Positions 35,997-47,029 are shown, numbered from the stretch's first letter. The stretch: 64,000 bases of DNA from Ailurus styani (GCA_002007465.1 LNAC01000681.1:384739-448738), one strand, 5' to 3'. Notes: generated from the letters alone by a model not told the origin. A program made the numbers and translations.

Positions 35997-37001
35997 ATGA
36001 ATGAAGACCTGAAGGTCAATTTAAGCGGGCTGCCTCAGGATTATTTAGATGCTGGCGCTGCGGAGAACGTCTCGGCGGCCGTCTCCTCCCAGGTTCCTGT
36101 CGTAGAGCCGGAGCCAGAGCTCATTGTCAACCCTTGGGACATTGTCTTGTGTACCTCAGGAACCCTCATCTCCTGTGAAAATGCCATTGTGGTCCTTATC
36201 ATCTTCCATAACCCCAGCCTGCGAGCGCCCATGTTCCTGCTGATAGGCAGCCTGGCTCTTGCAGACTTGCTGGCCGGCATTGGACTCATCATCAATTTTG
36301 TTTTTGCCTACCTGCTTCAGTCAGAAGCCACCAAGCTGGTCACAATCGGACTCATTGTCGCCTCTTTCTCTGCCTCTGTCTGCAGCTTGCTGGCTATCAC
36401 TGTTGACCGCTACCTCTCCCTGTATTACGCTCTTACATACCACTCGGAGAGGACGGTCACGTTCACCTATGTCATGCTCATTATGCTCTGGGGGACCTCC
36501 ATCTGCCTGGGACTGCTGCCCGTCATGGGCTGGAACTGCCTCAGAGACGAGTCCACCTGCAGCGTGGTCAGACCTCTCACCAAGAACAACGCGGCCATCC
36601 TCTCTGTCTCCTTCCTCTTCATGTTTGCGCTCATGCTTCAGCTCTATGTCCAGATCTGCAAGATCGTGATGAGGCACGCCCACCAGATAGCCCTGCAGCA
36701 TCACTTCCTGGCCACCTCTCACTACGTGACCACCCGGAAGGGGGTTTCCACCCTGGCTATCATTCTGGGGACCTTTGCTGCTTGCTGGATGCCTTTCACC
36801 CTCTATTCCTTGATAGCCGATTACACCTACCCCTCCATCTACACCTACGCCACCCTTCTGCCCGCCACCTACAACTCCATCATCAACCCCGTCATATATG
36901 CTTTCAGAAACCAAGAGATCCAGAAAGCCCTCTGTCTCATTTGCTGCGGCTGCGTCCCCTCCAGTCTCTCGCAGAGAGCGCGGTCACCCAGTGATGTGTA
37001 G
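35997..37001 (+). CDS. GPR12: GPR12, orphan class A G-protein-coupled receptor (complete, 334 aa)
   Basis: The protein is a complete rhodopsin-family receptor that I recognise as GPR12, sister of GPR3 and GPR6. The family is known for high constitutive Gs coupling that raises cAMP at the plasma membrane, with roles in neurons and in oocyte meiotic arrest. Visible features: N-glycosylation sequons at N8 and N24 in the extracellular tail; seven hydrophobic segments between about residues 47 and 303; E61-N62 in TM1; LALAD with D90 in TM2; DRY at 137-139; CWMP at 263-266 in TM6; NPVIY at 297-301 in TM7. The usual TM3 cysteine is absent and C181/C188 lie together in the second outer loop, as in lipid-type receptors of the S1P/LPA/cannabinoid/GPR3 group. 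C313, C316, C317 and C319 are likely palmitoylation sites. The ATG at 35997 gives the usual 334-aa length and has A at -3. The frame stays open upstream but has no nearer ATG. There is no frameshift or stop. Confidence 0.98.
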   Translation: MNEDLKVNLSGLPQDYLDAGAAENVSAAVSSQVPVVEPEPELIVNPWDIVLCTSGTLISCENAIVVLIIFHNPSLRAPMFLLIGSLALADLLAGIGLIINFVFAYLLQSEATKLVTIGLIVASFSASVCSLLAITVDRYLSLYYALTYHSERTVTFTYVMLIMLWGTSICLGLLPVMGWNCLRDESTCSVVRPLTKNNAAILSVSFLFMFALMLQLYVQICKIVMRHAHQIALQHHFLATSHYVTTRKGVSTLAIILGTFAACWMPFTLYSLIADYTYPSIYTYATLLPATYNSIINPVIYAFRNQEIQKALCLICCGCVPSSLSQRARSPSDV

Positions 37002-37415
37002 CAGCGTCCTCCTTAGGAGGACACCCTGCACACTCTGTTCTGCATTTACCAAGCACTTCCACTGCCCTGCCAAATGGTTGAGATGCTGTCCCTAAATTCT
37101 TTCTATCGGATTCTCTCTTGAGCCACAGGAGCACTTAGCATTCGTGAAGCATTCATGTAGATGAGTCAAGTGACTTAAGTGAAAATAATGTCGCCAGTGT
37201 TTTCAACCTTAAAAATAGAAAAAAAAATGATTGAGTTCTTTGCTCAAGATTATTTTGTTTTGTTTGGGAGTTTTGTTTTCTGTTTTATTTGGAGGCTGGT
37301 TTCTTTGTTTTATATTTTACTCAGAGGATTGGTCGTGGGTGGGAAAGAAAGTATGTGCTATGGCCATAATGTTATAAAAAGTAAACTGGTCCTTGAGTTT
37401 TTACTTGGACTTTAA

Positions 37416-37421
37416 AATAAA
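37416..37421 (+). terminator. Candidate GPR12 poly(A) signal AATAAA (proximal alternative)
   Basis: AATAAA in 'ctttaaaataaaattgag', about 415 nt after the stop codon. It could give a shorter 3' UTR, but the downstream T/G-rich element is less clear than at the distal site. Confidence 0.3.
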
Positions 37422-38316
37422 ATTGAGCTATTGAGAAAAATGGAGGAGAAATGACTTTTTCCAGACTTTTCTTTTTTTTTAATGTCAAGGTAGATTTTCA
37501 ACACTGCATGTACTGTACTGAATATAAATAATCTCTTTCGAGCCTACACCAGTAATTTTCATGATTATGTTTGGAAGAGACCTGGTTTTATTAACATGAA
37601 CTCGGTAATAAGTTACCAACACAGAAACCGTGTACCCATTCTTATTCTTTCTTTGCTTTGAGGAATTACTGTTCACAAGAATTACTTTGGTATTTCTATG
37701 AATGTTGTAACTTTCTGCATGGTTGCCTGTGTTAGCTAGACCACTCGTTTCAAATGTTGCCATGTAAATCCAGAATCAAATGAGTCCGTTTTCTATATAG
37801 GTTTTCAAGGTGTGTCTAAAATGAATTATAACATTTGATCTGCATATGAAGTACGATTGATTAGACCCACTACTCTAGTCTCCACACCACAGTCTGATTG
37901 TTTTCACAAAGCAAAAGAAAGAATTTAATAACAGCTCTTAACAGTGAGTTACATTTATTTTAGTGTATTCTGAAAAATTAATCGATGTAAATCTATCACA
38001 AAATATGAAAAACATCACCTTTCCTATCTCTTTATATCTAAGAACGTGTTAAGAGTTATTCTTGGTTGAGACAAATAGAATTAAATATTGTAGACCAAAT
38101 ATTTCTGGTTCATATTGTCTGTGGTGCAAAGTGCATTTGAAACAGGTGGTCTCCTATTTTAATGATCAAGTTCGTGAGTGCATAATCTGTGTTTCTGACT
38201 GTCATATATGTTAGCTATATTATGTAAGTTCACAAGCAGTATGACCTTGTGGCTGTTCATGGAAAGCTAACTTTGAATTTCTTTTCCTCCTTTTCACCAA
38301 AAAACAACTTACATGC

Positions 38317-38322
38317 AATAAA
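38317..38322 (+). terminator. Candidate GPR12 poly(A) signal AATAAA (distal)
   Basis: AATAAA in 'catgcaataaaaactg', followed within 25 nt by a T/G-rich stretch (tgtattgcctgttttc), as expected for a cleavage site around 38335-38345. Confidence 0.5.
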
Positions 38323-38344
38323 AACTGTATTGCCTGTTTTCAGA

Positions 38345-39080
38345 GAGCAAAGATTTAGTCAAGAAATGACACCGAAGAATGAATTTTAAATATATTGCAA
38401 AGTCCTTGTGTCTGAGCATCATTTCTCTTAGTACAGACAGATGTTCTGGACGCAGATACCTTCCCTCCATTTGCCGTGGACTTACAGTGGTGTCTCTACA
38501 ACCGGTGGAAGAATTTCTGGACGGGACATCAACTTCAGATGGTGGCGAAACCAGTGTTCCAGGGTCCGTGGGGGAATCATTTGTGATAACTTAACCTCAT
38601 CGGTTTGTCCCAAATGTTATGCCGGTGGTGGTCTCAACGGCATTCTGGCAGCCTGCATGCTGATGCCGGCTCTCCAAAGCCCCTTCGTATGTAGCACAAG
38701 TGTGAATAAATCCCATACTTGAATCTGGGTCTCCTCCCCTAGGTTACTTACGGGAGCAGGAGAGGGACTGAAATATTGCAGAAGCGGGAAAGGATTTTTA
38801 ATACATATCACCATACGACCAATCTAATCAACTTGATGCCTTTAAAAAGTGTCTTTTGAACATTTGATGGAGTTGGTAGATTGGAAACGATGGGTCTGTT
38901 TGTTTTTAATGACGTGAAACTTGATAGCATCTCCTTGTGAGCAATGACTAAGGTAAGTTGGTTTTGACATGGGCTGGGAAATATCCACGCGGATATTTGT
39001 AAAGCAATAAACACGGTCTTTGTAGAAATGGTGGTCCATTTGCATATTTGCGTAATAGTAAGAACTACAGACATAATAAT
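38345..39080. other. Unassigned sequence just beyond the GPR12 3' UTR
   Basis: No repeat or gene recognised. A longer GPR12 transcript could extend into it. Confidence 0.4.
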
Positions 39081-39255
39081 GTGTACTATTTTTCACTGTA
39101 TGTTGTGTGCCAGGCCCCTTTATCTGCTTTGTTGCTGGATTTACAGGAACACACTTTTACAGGTAAGAAAATTACGGTGGAGGGAGGCTAAGGAATTCGT
39201 CCGAGGCCACAGAGCTCCAGGGTAGAGCCAGGATCCGAACCTGGGTTTTCCCAAG
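39081..39255 (-). mobile_element. MIR SINE relic
   Basis: 'tatgttgtgtgccaggcccc', 'acaggtaagaaaattacggt', 'gtccgaggccacagagctcc' and 'agccaggatccgaacctggg' match reversed MIR almost end to end. Confidence 0.85.
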
Positions 39256-40770
39256 CTGTCCCCTTCCATGCACCAGGCTGCCTATGTTCCCTCTCCTGGA
39301 GAGGGGGGCTGAGGGAAACGATTTAGAACATGTTACTGTCACCGAGTTTTAGTTCTACAATGAAGACAAAGCTTCCTGTTTAAAATTACCTATGGCATGA
39401 CTGTCTTTAACATGCTTTTCTCCACTGAACATTTCCCTGCTTTGGCGCCAAGGCCCAGGGGGCACAGTGCAGCATTTGAATGCAATAAGATGAGGGCACT
39501 CATTATACAGATTTTTCCTTCCTTTATTATTTCAAATCTCACATTATATACTTGTATCTGTTTATAATGGTCTTATAGGTGCTAAAGGATTGCTTTGACC
39601 CTGTTTTTAAAACACCTGATTTCAGCTAAATCTTTTCAATTCAACTACAATGTGTCCTTACTGTTTACTTTAAATTGTGAAGATTTGGGATGTTTCTGTG
39701 GTTTCCTACAAAGCTTCTTTGTTTCTGTGAAGTTAATTATTAGGAAATGTGTGCCTGTCTCAATATATATGTATACATATGTGTATGAATGTACACATAT
39801 ATGAATGCATATATATATATATGTTCAGTAACATTAACTTTGTGACACTAGATGCATTATGGAAAACATTCATACCCTCAACAGTCCTGAGCTACCAAAT
39901 AATCTTTTTACTCTGTATGATGAAAATGTTTAGCTGCCAAGGAGTTTATGGTAACTAAGTTCAGTTACCCTAGCAGAATCCATAGTCGAGGCTAATTATC
40001 TAGGTTGTGATTATCTAGGATTTTGTTTCCTTTCTCCTTCAACTTTTTACTTTATAGCAATAACTTTGTTTCTTGCTGGTAAAAAGGGCTGAGCGAGTTG
40101 GAGTGGGGAGGCCGAGCACCTCTTTCCCTGGCAGCCTAAATTAAAGAGCTAAGTTCTGGAAGGGGGACTCACTCACTTGACTTGGCAAGGAGGAACGGTC
40201 TTAGATCCCTCCAGAATTTAAAGCAGGATTTAAACAAGAAGTTTAAAAGAGCAGATGAGAAACGAACATGTTTATTGCCAATAAAGTATCGGGGACATTG
40301 CTCAAGCTTTTTTTAAAAGGAAATGTTTAATCCATTATTAAACTAATGATTAACTTTCATAGTTATATATTTATGTATATATATATATTACATATATCAT
40401 ATGGAATTAGAGTGATTTACCATTTCAGATTTAAAATACATATTAAGTAGGTGCCTACTCTGGTCTTACATTGAACAATGTTTATGTTTTTCTCTGGGTT
40501 ATATGCCTGGTATAATAAAGAGAAAAACTCCCTCTTATCCCCTTAAAAAATTTTAATGATTATTGAATAGTTTTGATATCTGATTGGAACCTTGAAATGT
40601 GATTAGAATTTTTAGATCAATCAGATGTAGTTTGTATACATCAAGGAAGTAAAAACATGGTTTGAATCAGCAGACAGGTCTACTGTCGTCTGGCAAACAA
40701 GACAGAAAAAAATACTGGCAATTTTGACTAGGGATCCTCGAATTTTCATTATTTAAAAAGCATACAAATC
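39256..40770. other. Unassigned AT-rich intergenic sequence
   Basis: No gene recognised. It contains AT-rich simple repeats at about 39760-39825 and 40365-40405. Confidence 0.4.
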
Positions 40771-40771
40771 A

Positions 40772-40956
40772 GGGCCTCTGGGTGGCTCAGTCGGTTAAGC
40801 ATCTACCTTCAGCTCAGGTCGTGATCCCAGGGCCTGGAATCAAGTCTCGAATCCGGCTCCCTGCTCCGCTGGGAGCCTGCTTCTCCCTCTGCCTGCTGCT
40901 CCTCCTGCTTGTGCTCTCTCTCTCTCTCTCTCAAATAAATAAAATCTTAAAGGGAA
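40772..40956 (+). mobile_element. SINEC, full length
   Basis: Head 'gggcctctgggtggctcag', CT tract, AAATAAATAAAATCTTAAAG tail. Imperfect target copies 'aaaaagcatacaaatca' and 'aaaaaggattcaaatca' at about 40755-40771 and 40957-40973. It is the first SINEC after the SINEC-free block. Confidence 0.92.
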
Positions 40957-40967
40957 AAAAAAGGATT

Positions 40968-41102
40968 CAAATCACCCAAGAATCTTGTTAAAATGCAGAT
41001 TCTGCATCAGTGGATCTGAGACCTTGCTGAATTTCTAACAAGCTCCAGGTGATGTTGATGCTGGTGCTGATGGTCTATAGACAACACTTGGAATCACAAG
41101 GT
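40968..41102 (+). mobile_element. MER5A-like hAT DNA transposon relic
   Basis: 'aatcttgttaaaatgcagat', 'tttctaacaagctccaggtg' and 'atgttgatgctggtgctgat' match MER5A in sense. The 5' end is missing or lies across the SINEC. Confidence 0.8.
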
Positions 41103-41206
41103 AACTGTCACACCCACCCCGTTCTTAAAAAAAGTCTATATTTATAATAATATGTACATATTTACATATGTAATTTGCATATACAATAATATAATTGTGA
41201 TATACA

Positions 41207-41310
41207 TTAACCTCTGATAAGAATAAACCTTTAAATGCATATGTATTATACATATATGTATATTATGTATTTTTACATATATAAAAGTGTTTATTCTTGT
41301 CAGAAGTTAA
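41207..41310. repeat. 104-bp AT-rich inverted repeat with TTAA ends
   Basis: Arms of 22 nt (41207-41228 and 41289-41310) match 20 of 22 when one is reverse-complemented. Both outer ends are TTAA. The 60-nt centre is also AT-rich and partly palindromic (tgcatatg.., tacatatatgta). Confidence 0.85.
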
Positions 41311-41877
41311 GAGATAACTAATCCGTGTTCAATTGGTATGAACTTTGAACTTTCCCTAACATTTCTCTAGCATCTAGTAAAGATCTATAAATATATTTTT
41401 CCATGTTGGTGTTCTCACTTTTTAAAATCCTAATTACCATTATCTTAAGGTGATTTTTTCAGAGCTTTATAGATCTATGCAATGTGTTTCTGTATGTGTA
41501 GGGTAGTACATATAAGTTTTGTGTACTCACACACCCAACAGTAGCAACAAAGATTCGTTTTTGCCACGCTTTTTTCAAGAAGGACATTTTTCTCTATGAC
41601 CTATGTGGTTTGTGTAATGCACAAATTCATCTGGAGATAATTGAGAAGGAAACTTTTGTTCTCTGTGTTGTACAATTCAGCTGAACCCATCCCAAAGCAA
41701 CCTTTTCCTAGCTAAGTACATCAGAGAATTTTTAAAATATTTCACTTTCTTTGTAATCTTTCTTTAATTTTCAACATCAAAAATACTATTAATATTTATC
41801 ATTAACAGTGGTAATTATATCCACTGTGCTTCCTTTCTCCCCAAGAAGGTGAGAACTTTTTTGATCCAGTAGAAGCA
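41311..41877. other. Unassigned intergenic sequence
   Basis: AT-rich, nothing recognised. Confidence 0.4.
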
Positions 41878-41895
41878 TGTCAAAGTCCATAGTTG

Positions 41896-42103
41896 TTTTC
41901 TTTTTTTTTTTTAAAGATTTTATTTATTTATTTGAGAGGGGGAGAGAGAGAGAGCATGAGGGTGGGGAGGAGCAGGCAGAGGGAAAGGGAGAAGCAGACT
42001 CCCTGCTGAGCAGAAAGCCCAATGTGGGACTTGATCCCAGGACCCCGGGCTCATGACCTGAGCCAAAGACAGATGCTTAGCTAACTGAGCCACCCAGGCA
42101 CCC
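41896..42103 (-). mobile_element. SINEC, full length
   Basis: Target copies 'tgtcaaagtccatagttg' (41878-41895) and 'tatcaaagtccatagctg' (42104-42121), two mismatches in 18. Ends 'gagccacccaggcaccc'. Confidence 0.95.
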
Positions 42104-42121
42104 TATCAAAGTCCATAGCTG

Positions 42122-43000
42122 AAGTGGATTTTAATATACAACTTAAATACGTCTATAGTATAAAATATTTACAGAAGAAATCTGGGAATGTTTTAATCAC
42201 TGAAAATCAAAGGATAGCATCAAGCACCAGCGAAAAAACTTTCAATTGGAAATAAGCGTGGAGCAGAAATAAAAACATTTACTATGTCACAGACTTCCCT
42301 GCGGTTGACCATTCGAATGGACAGTTACGAGCAGAATGTTTTTAAAAGTCAAAGAACATTTTAAGGGCCTTCTCTGCAAGGCTTGGATTTTTGTTCCTCA
42401 CCAGACACCATACTTGGAATCTAGGGGATTCTTGACTGGGTTGGTGAAGCTACCATAAGCCATTCACGTGAGGAGGGATAGCGAGCTGTCTTTCACAGAT
42501 GTGGTGGTCACTGGGCTACAAGCTAAGGAAGCCGGGTTCTGAGGCAACTCTATATCCTTACTCCTTCCAGGATGCTTTGGAACTATAAGCGAATTTCTCA
42601 CTGGATGCTATAGAATCCAACCATTGGAAGAAAACATATGGAGTACCATTTCGTATATCGGATCCAAACCATCTAAGCCCAAGTCTCTTGGGAAACTAAA
42701 ATTCCTCACTTTCCCTCAGCGCTGGCGGCGTCTGAACATTCCTATTCTGTCTTTCTTACTACACACAAACCCTAGTTATGTTGGCCCAGCCCCTGGAAAT
42801 CCAGAGAGAACCCTAGTCCCCGTCAACATTTATCTACTGCAAATACTGATTAACCAATATAGTTCTCTTCTTTTCAGATACAATTATACCGATTACTTCG
42901 ATCATTATTTTCTCTGATTTATTTTATTTTAGAGCCTTGAGATTATTTCACTGATCCTTTTTTCCGTGTCATCTACCATTTCTCTGCATACCTCTTCAGG
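42122..43000. other. Unassigned intergenic sequence
   Basis: No gene or repeat recognised. Confidence 0.4.
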
Positions 43001-43052
43001 TCTAGAAAGCCCGGCCTGGATGTGGAATCCACCACACGTCGAGCTTTCTAGA
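43001..43052. repeat. Short inverted repeat (10-bp perfect arms)
   Basis: 'tctagaaagc' at 43001-43010 and 'gctttctaga' at 43043-43052 enclose a 32-nt loop. Confidence 0.7.
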
Positions 43053-43077
43053 GCACAGTAATCGAGAGACTGCTGTG

Positions 43078-43258
43078 CGGCAGCGGGTCTGCCAGTCTGG
43101 GCCCCACCGGCGGGAGCAGCATCTCCCAGAAAGATGTTAAAAATGCAGAGTGTCAGGCCTCACTCCAAGCCCACTGACAGAAACTCGGGGTGTGAGGCCC
43201 CACAATCTTTTAACAAGCAATCCAGATAGTTTCGATGCACTCTTGAGTTTGAGAAGCC
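43078..43258 (-). mobile_element. MER5A-like hAT DNA transposon relic
   Basis: 'ttaaaaatgcagagtgtcag', 'gcctcactccaagcccactg', 'aatcttttaacaagcaatcc' and 'gatgcactcttgagtttgag' follow reversed MER5A. Confidence 0.75.
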
Positions 43259-44119
43259 GCGGTGTCGCTGACTGAATCCTGACACGCTAACATAACGTTC
43301 AGCCTTTTCTATCCATGCCAGGTGCTCCTCATGCTGTCCTCCGATAGATGATTCCAGAGTGTGCTGTGCTGCCTCGCACTGACTGTTCTCAGAGACGGAT
43401 GCATTTGCACTGAGAATCTGGGATGTCTTCGAGTGAAAATCTGGGTATTTCTGAAACATCTGTATCCAGAGGTTGTTATGACCAAAATAATGGGGAAGAC
43501 TGGTCTTGCTGCCCTGAACGCTGACCCAGGAGCCACTTCGAAAAGCAGCAGGACATGCCCAGTGGCCCCTGCACCCTCTGAATGTTGTCATTCCACAGCA
43601 AGTGTGTCCTAGGGCTGCGCTCCCACCCCCAGCGAACTTGATGCAAACAGATACGCACACACTGGAAAGCAGAGCTGGCTGGGGACTACGGGGTAGCCTG
43701 AGGCAGGCTGCTCCATTTCAAAAGTCTTCACCCTCTGCAGAAGGTCACTGTTGGAGTCTTGAACTATTGACACATCCTGAGAGTTCTTTCTACAATAGTG
43801 TATTTCAAAGCTTAATTCACCCTACCCAGCCTTGCTCTTAATGTGAAGATAGTTTTCCACTTCCCAGACTTTTCCATCCAGTTGCTAGCTGGTTCTCATG
43901 GACTTCTTTCAGGATGCTCCACTGGGGTGAAGAAGTTTGGAAAAGAAAACTTACCGGTTTTTGGGTACCCACCCCTACTTGCCGACCTGGCAGAGTGACA
44001 CATTCTGAATACACAATGTTGACAGTAGATGTCTTATCTCCTGGAGTGAAAATACATATAGTTGTTACTTGTAAGCAGAAAAGACGTAAACCAATAGTTA
44101 CATATCCTTCGTTAATAAA
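43259..44119. other. Unassigned intergenic sequence
   Basis: No gene recognised. The minus-strand 166-codon frame (43160-43660) partly overlaps the transposon relic and resembles no known protein. Confidence 0.4.
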
Positions 44120-44239
44120 GTGATGAGGAACACAGGCTCCAGATACAGACACCTGGATTCATGTCCCTTCTCTGTCACTTCCTAATGCAGGGCTTTGGGC
44201 TTGCTGCTTAACCTCTCTGACCCTCTGTGTCCTGATTCT
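44120..44239 (+). mobile_element. MIR SINE relic
   Basis: 'caggctccagatacagacac', 'ctggattcatgtcccttctc' and 'tgcttaacctctctgaccct' match MIR in sense. The SINEC that follows inserted at its end. Confidence 0.8.
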
Positions 44240-44255
44240 ATAAAATGAGTGTGAT

Positions 44256-44414
44256 GGGGATGCCTGGGAGCTCGGTCAGTTAAGCACCTGCCTTCGGCTC
44301 GGGTCGTGATCCCAAGGTCCTGGGATCGAGCCCCGCTTCTCCCTCTGCCTGCTGCTCCCCCTGCTCGTGCGCTCTCTCTCTGACAAATAAATATATAAAA
44401 TCTCAGTAAAAAAA
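44256..44414 (+). mobile_element. SINEC with an internal deletion
   Basis: The head runs to 'gggatcgagccccgc' and jumps straight to 'ttctccctctgcctgc', missing about 30-40 nt of the usual middle. Target copies 'ataaaatgagtgtgat' (44240-44255) and 'ataaaacaagcatgat' (44415-44430). Confidence 0.92.
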
Positions 44415-44574
44415 ATAAAACAAGCATGATACAAGAACCTACCTTTCAGTCCTGGGTGAGAAACGACATATGAAGGGTTTGATATGGGGCTTAGCACAAA
44501 CCTCCTTGGATGTTCCTTTTCATTAGTATTTCTAGTCTCTCTATTGCTAATACAAGTTCTACTCTTTAGTCAGC

Positions 44575-44707
44575 TAAGTACCGAGATAAAAGCTTTACAT
44601 ATGTTATCTTGTGATCTTTTCAGCAATGCGTGTATTGATATTCTCCACTATATAAGGAAAATGATGCAGACAGAGGTTAAGTGACTTGTGTAAGATCACA
44701 CAGCCTT
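44575..44707 (-). mobile_element. MIR SINE relic
   Basis: 'agctttacatatgttatctt', 'gaggttaagtgacttgtgta' and 'agatcacacagcc' match reversed MIR. Confidence 0.75.
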
Positions 44708-45679
44708 TTTGTGGGTCACTGTGCTAGGAACTGAGGGTACTTAGAAATAGGCAGTGCCTGCTAAGAAATGCCCAGATGAGCCAAGAGTGGCCTGTGCGTG
44801 GGAAGGTCAGATGACTCTGAATGTAGGCTGGGCTCAGTCTCAGAGGAGTGGCACGCAGGGGCCTGAAGGTCTGCAATATCGACAGGCTTTATGGAGACAT
44901 CTGGAAACCAGTGGGTCTCACAGAGTAGGCTGGACCTCATTAAGTGTAAAGAAGAAAAAGAATTCTCTGAGAGGAGTGACCATGATGGATTCAAAGGAGT
45001 GAAGTGGAAATAATTTGGAGCTGACTACACAGAATTTCTTATAATGACATTTAATTTAGGGATCAATTCTTTAAAAAATTTCAGAGAACTGCACTGAAAT
45101 GAACTTCTGCATCATCACTCAAAGCTCACATTTGGGTCTTTTGCAAACCTTGTAAATATAAGATTTTTAAAAATTTATGTTTATTGACATCCATAAAGTG
45201 TCCAGGAAAAGAGCTGAGAAGCCAAAAGTTTGCATTTGTAAACATATGCATTTGCATGAATAAAAAATTCTTTAGAAACTTTTATGTTTCAAAAAATCAG
45301 CTGATTTTACATACAGACTATTCAAACATAAAACATAGCACAAATTTTTTGTTTTGTTTTGTTTTTTAAAGTTTTTAGATGTCTTAGGAGTCATAAAGTC
45401 CATGTTCTCAACCTAAAGAAGACTTTGCAAGCACCTCACTTCCCTGACAGGGAACCTCAGGCTAGGTTGACATCCCAAGGTCATGGGCTTGGAAGCCGTA
45501 GGCTCAGAACAAGAAACCAGCAGCATGATTCCTCATCCCAGAACTTCATTCTGGGGCAGATGTTCATTGACAAGGAAAAGCTTGAAATGTGAAAAGCCTT
45601 GTCTGGTGTTCCCTCCCATGACTGAATAATTTGCTGTTACTACTATTAGAAATTACCATGATAATTTGATGGATAATTA
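44708..45679. other. Unassigned intergenic sequence
   Basis: No gene or repeat recognised. Confidence 0.4.
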
Positions 45680-45870
45680 TTGCTATAAAGGCTAACCCTT
45701 TCCGAGCACTTTGTTCCAGGCACCATTTTAAGGGCTTTGCATAGACTGACTGACTTGTTCTTCACATCCTCAAGGTAATATTCAAAAGCATACATTCTAG
45801 CCTTCAAGAGAGGGTTGTTCACAAATGCAAATTGGAAGCAAGTCTTATGACCCTTCAACTGGGTCCCCTA
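45680..45870 (-). mobile_element. MIR SINE relic
   Basis: 'gagcactttgttccaggcac', 'cattttaagggctttgcata' and 'cttcacatcctcaaggtaat' match reversed MIR. Confidence 0.65.
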
Positions 45871-46214
45871 ATCCTGTGCTCTACACACCTTGGAGCTTCA
45901 CACACTTCTGGGCCAACATTCTCCAATTTATTGGCTTAACAAGCAGTGTGGCATTTCAGAAGTCATTGCATTTTTAATACAGATCGTACGATAGTTGCAT
46001 ACCCAAAATCTTGGCACACACTTCAACAAATACACTAATTGTTGTGATTCTTCCTCACGTGAAGGCTGGCAAGTTTTATAAAGGGATTTGCAGAGGTCTG
46101 GAACCTGTTTCTGTCCTGCCCGAAAATTTGTAGCCAGTGCCAGCTTTTCCGGCCTTTCTGAGAAGGCAAGGCAATCCCATGCGTGATAAGCAGGGTGACA
46201 AGCTTGTGGAAATA

Positions 46215-46410
46215 ATAATGACACGGCTGTTATTAAAGGCGATAGCAAATAACAGAATTTATTGGGTGACTGCTGCTCCAGGCATTGCACTGGGCACTTC
46301 ACATAAATTAGCTCTTTCAGTCTTTACAAATGACTCGGGGACAAATAGGCACTTTTATTATATCCATTTCATGGGGGAGGAATTCAAGGATGGGGGTGCT
46401 AAGTAATGTG
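46215..46410 (-). mobile_element. MIR SINE relic
   Basis: 'ctccaggcattgcactgggc', 'acttcacataaattagctct' and 'tatatccatttcatggggga' match reversed MIR. Confidence 0.75.
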
Positions 46411-47029
46411 CCCACAAGCTTCCCCCTGCCCAACACCACAACCACCCTCTTTACCAAAAGACTCTCTTCCTTCCCATCTGTCTTGACAGACCTGTCTACA
46501 TGACACCGAAGGCAAGTGCTGGGAGAAAGGGCATCTCAGGATTTCTTGGTTGTAACACCCTGGACTATAAGACTGTCTTCTGCCACTCCCTGGAGGAAGG
46601 CTCCTTGCCTCTGCTTGAACCCCTGAACACAACTTCAGTGAACTGCATGAAATGCTTGCACAGAGAACGGCCCCCCTCCCCACTTCCACCCTCCCACTCT
46701 GCCTGTGGAGCCCTGGCCCTTTAAATGCAAAGTTAATTCATGAGTCTCAATTTTTTCAAAGGAAGCACAGAAGACATTTGAATTTCTGCCTCTCAGTCCT
46801 CTTTACCATTCTACTAGCTTTCAATTAGACACTATGCCCTGTTTTAAGAAAGTCTAATGTGTGCGGGTTATAAATTGATGAAACTAAAAGACTAGGAGTG
46901 ATTATCACTTTGAACAAGAGCTTTACTTCCCACAATGCACAATGGTTTAAATATAGTATTTTTTTCTGCTGCCTTTAAAATGTAATTCATTTATCCTTTA
47001 ACTAATTAGAGTACAAAGTTTCAGTCATA
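46411..47029. other. Unassigned intergenic sequence
   Basis: No gene or repeat recognised. Confidence 0.4.

Larger units (their letters stand above)
35946..38340 (+). other. GPR12: GPR12 coding exon with 5' UTR start and 3' UTR (inferred terminal exon)
   Basis: I infer one terminal exon from the candidate acceptor just before 35946 to a cleavage site shortly after the AATAAA at 38317. It holds about 51 nt of 5' UTR, the whole coding region and about 1.3 kb of AT-rich 3' UTR. The 3' UTR contains no SINEC, L1 or LTR piece that I recognise. Family knowledge: GPR12 coding sequence is intronless and upstream exons are non-coding. The 3' end could instead be at the earlier AATAAA at 37416. Confidence 0.6.

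Noticed and set aside
36259..36914. Open frames overlapping GPR12 (136 codons on +, 197 on -)
   Set aside because: They are shadow frames of the GC-rich receptor coding sequence.
35976..37001. A 341-codon version of GPR12 starting at 35976
   Set aside because: Its first codon is TTG. The ATG at 35997 gives the family length of 334 residues and the expected MNEDL start.
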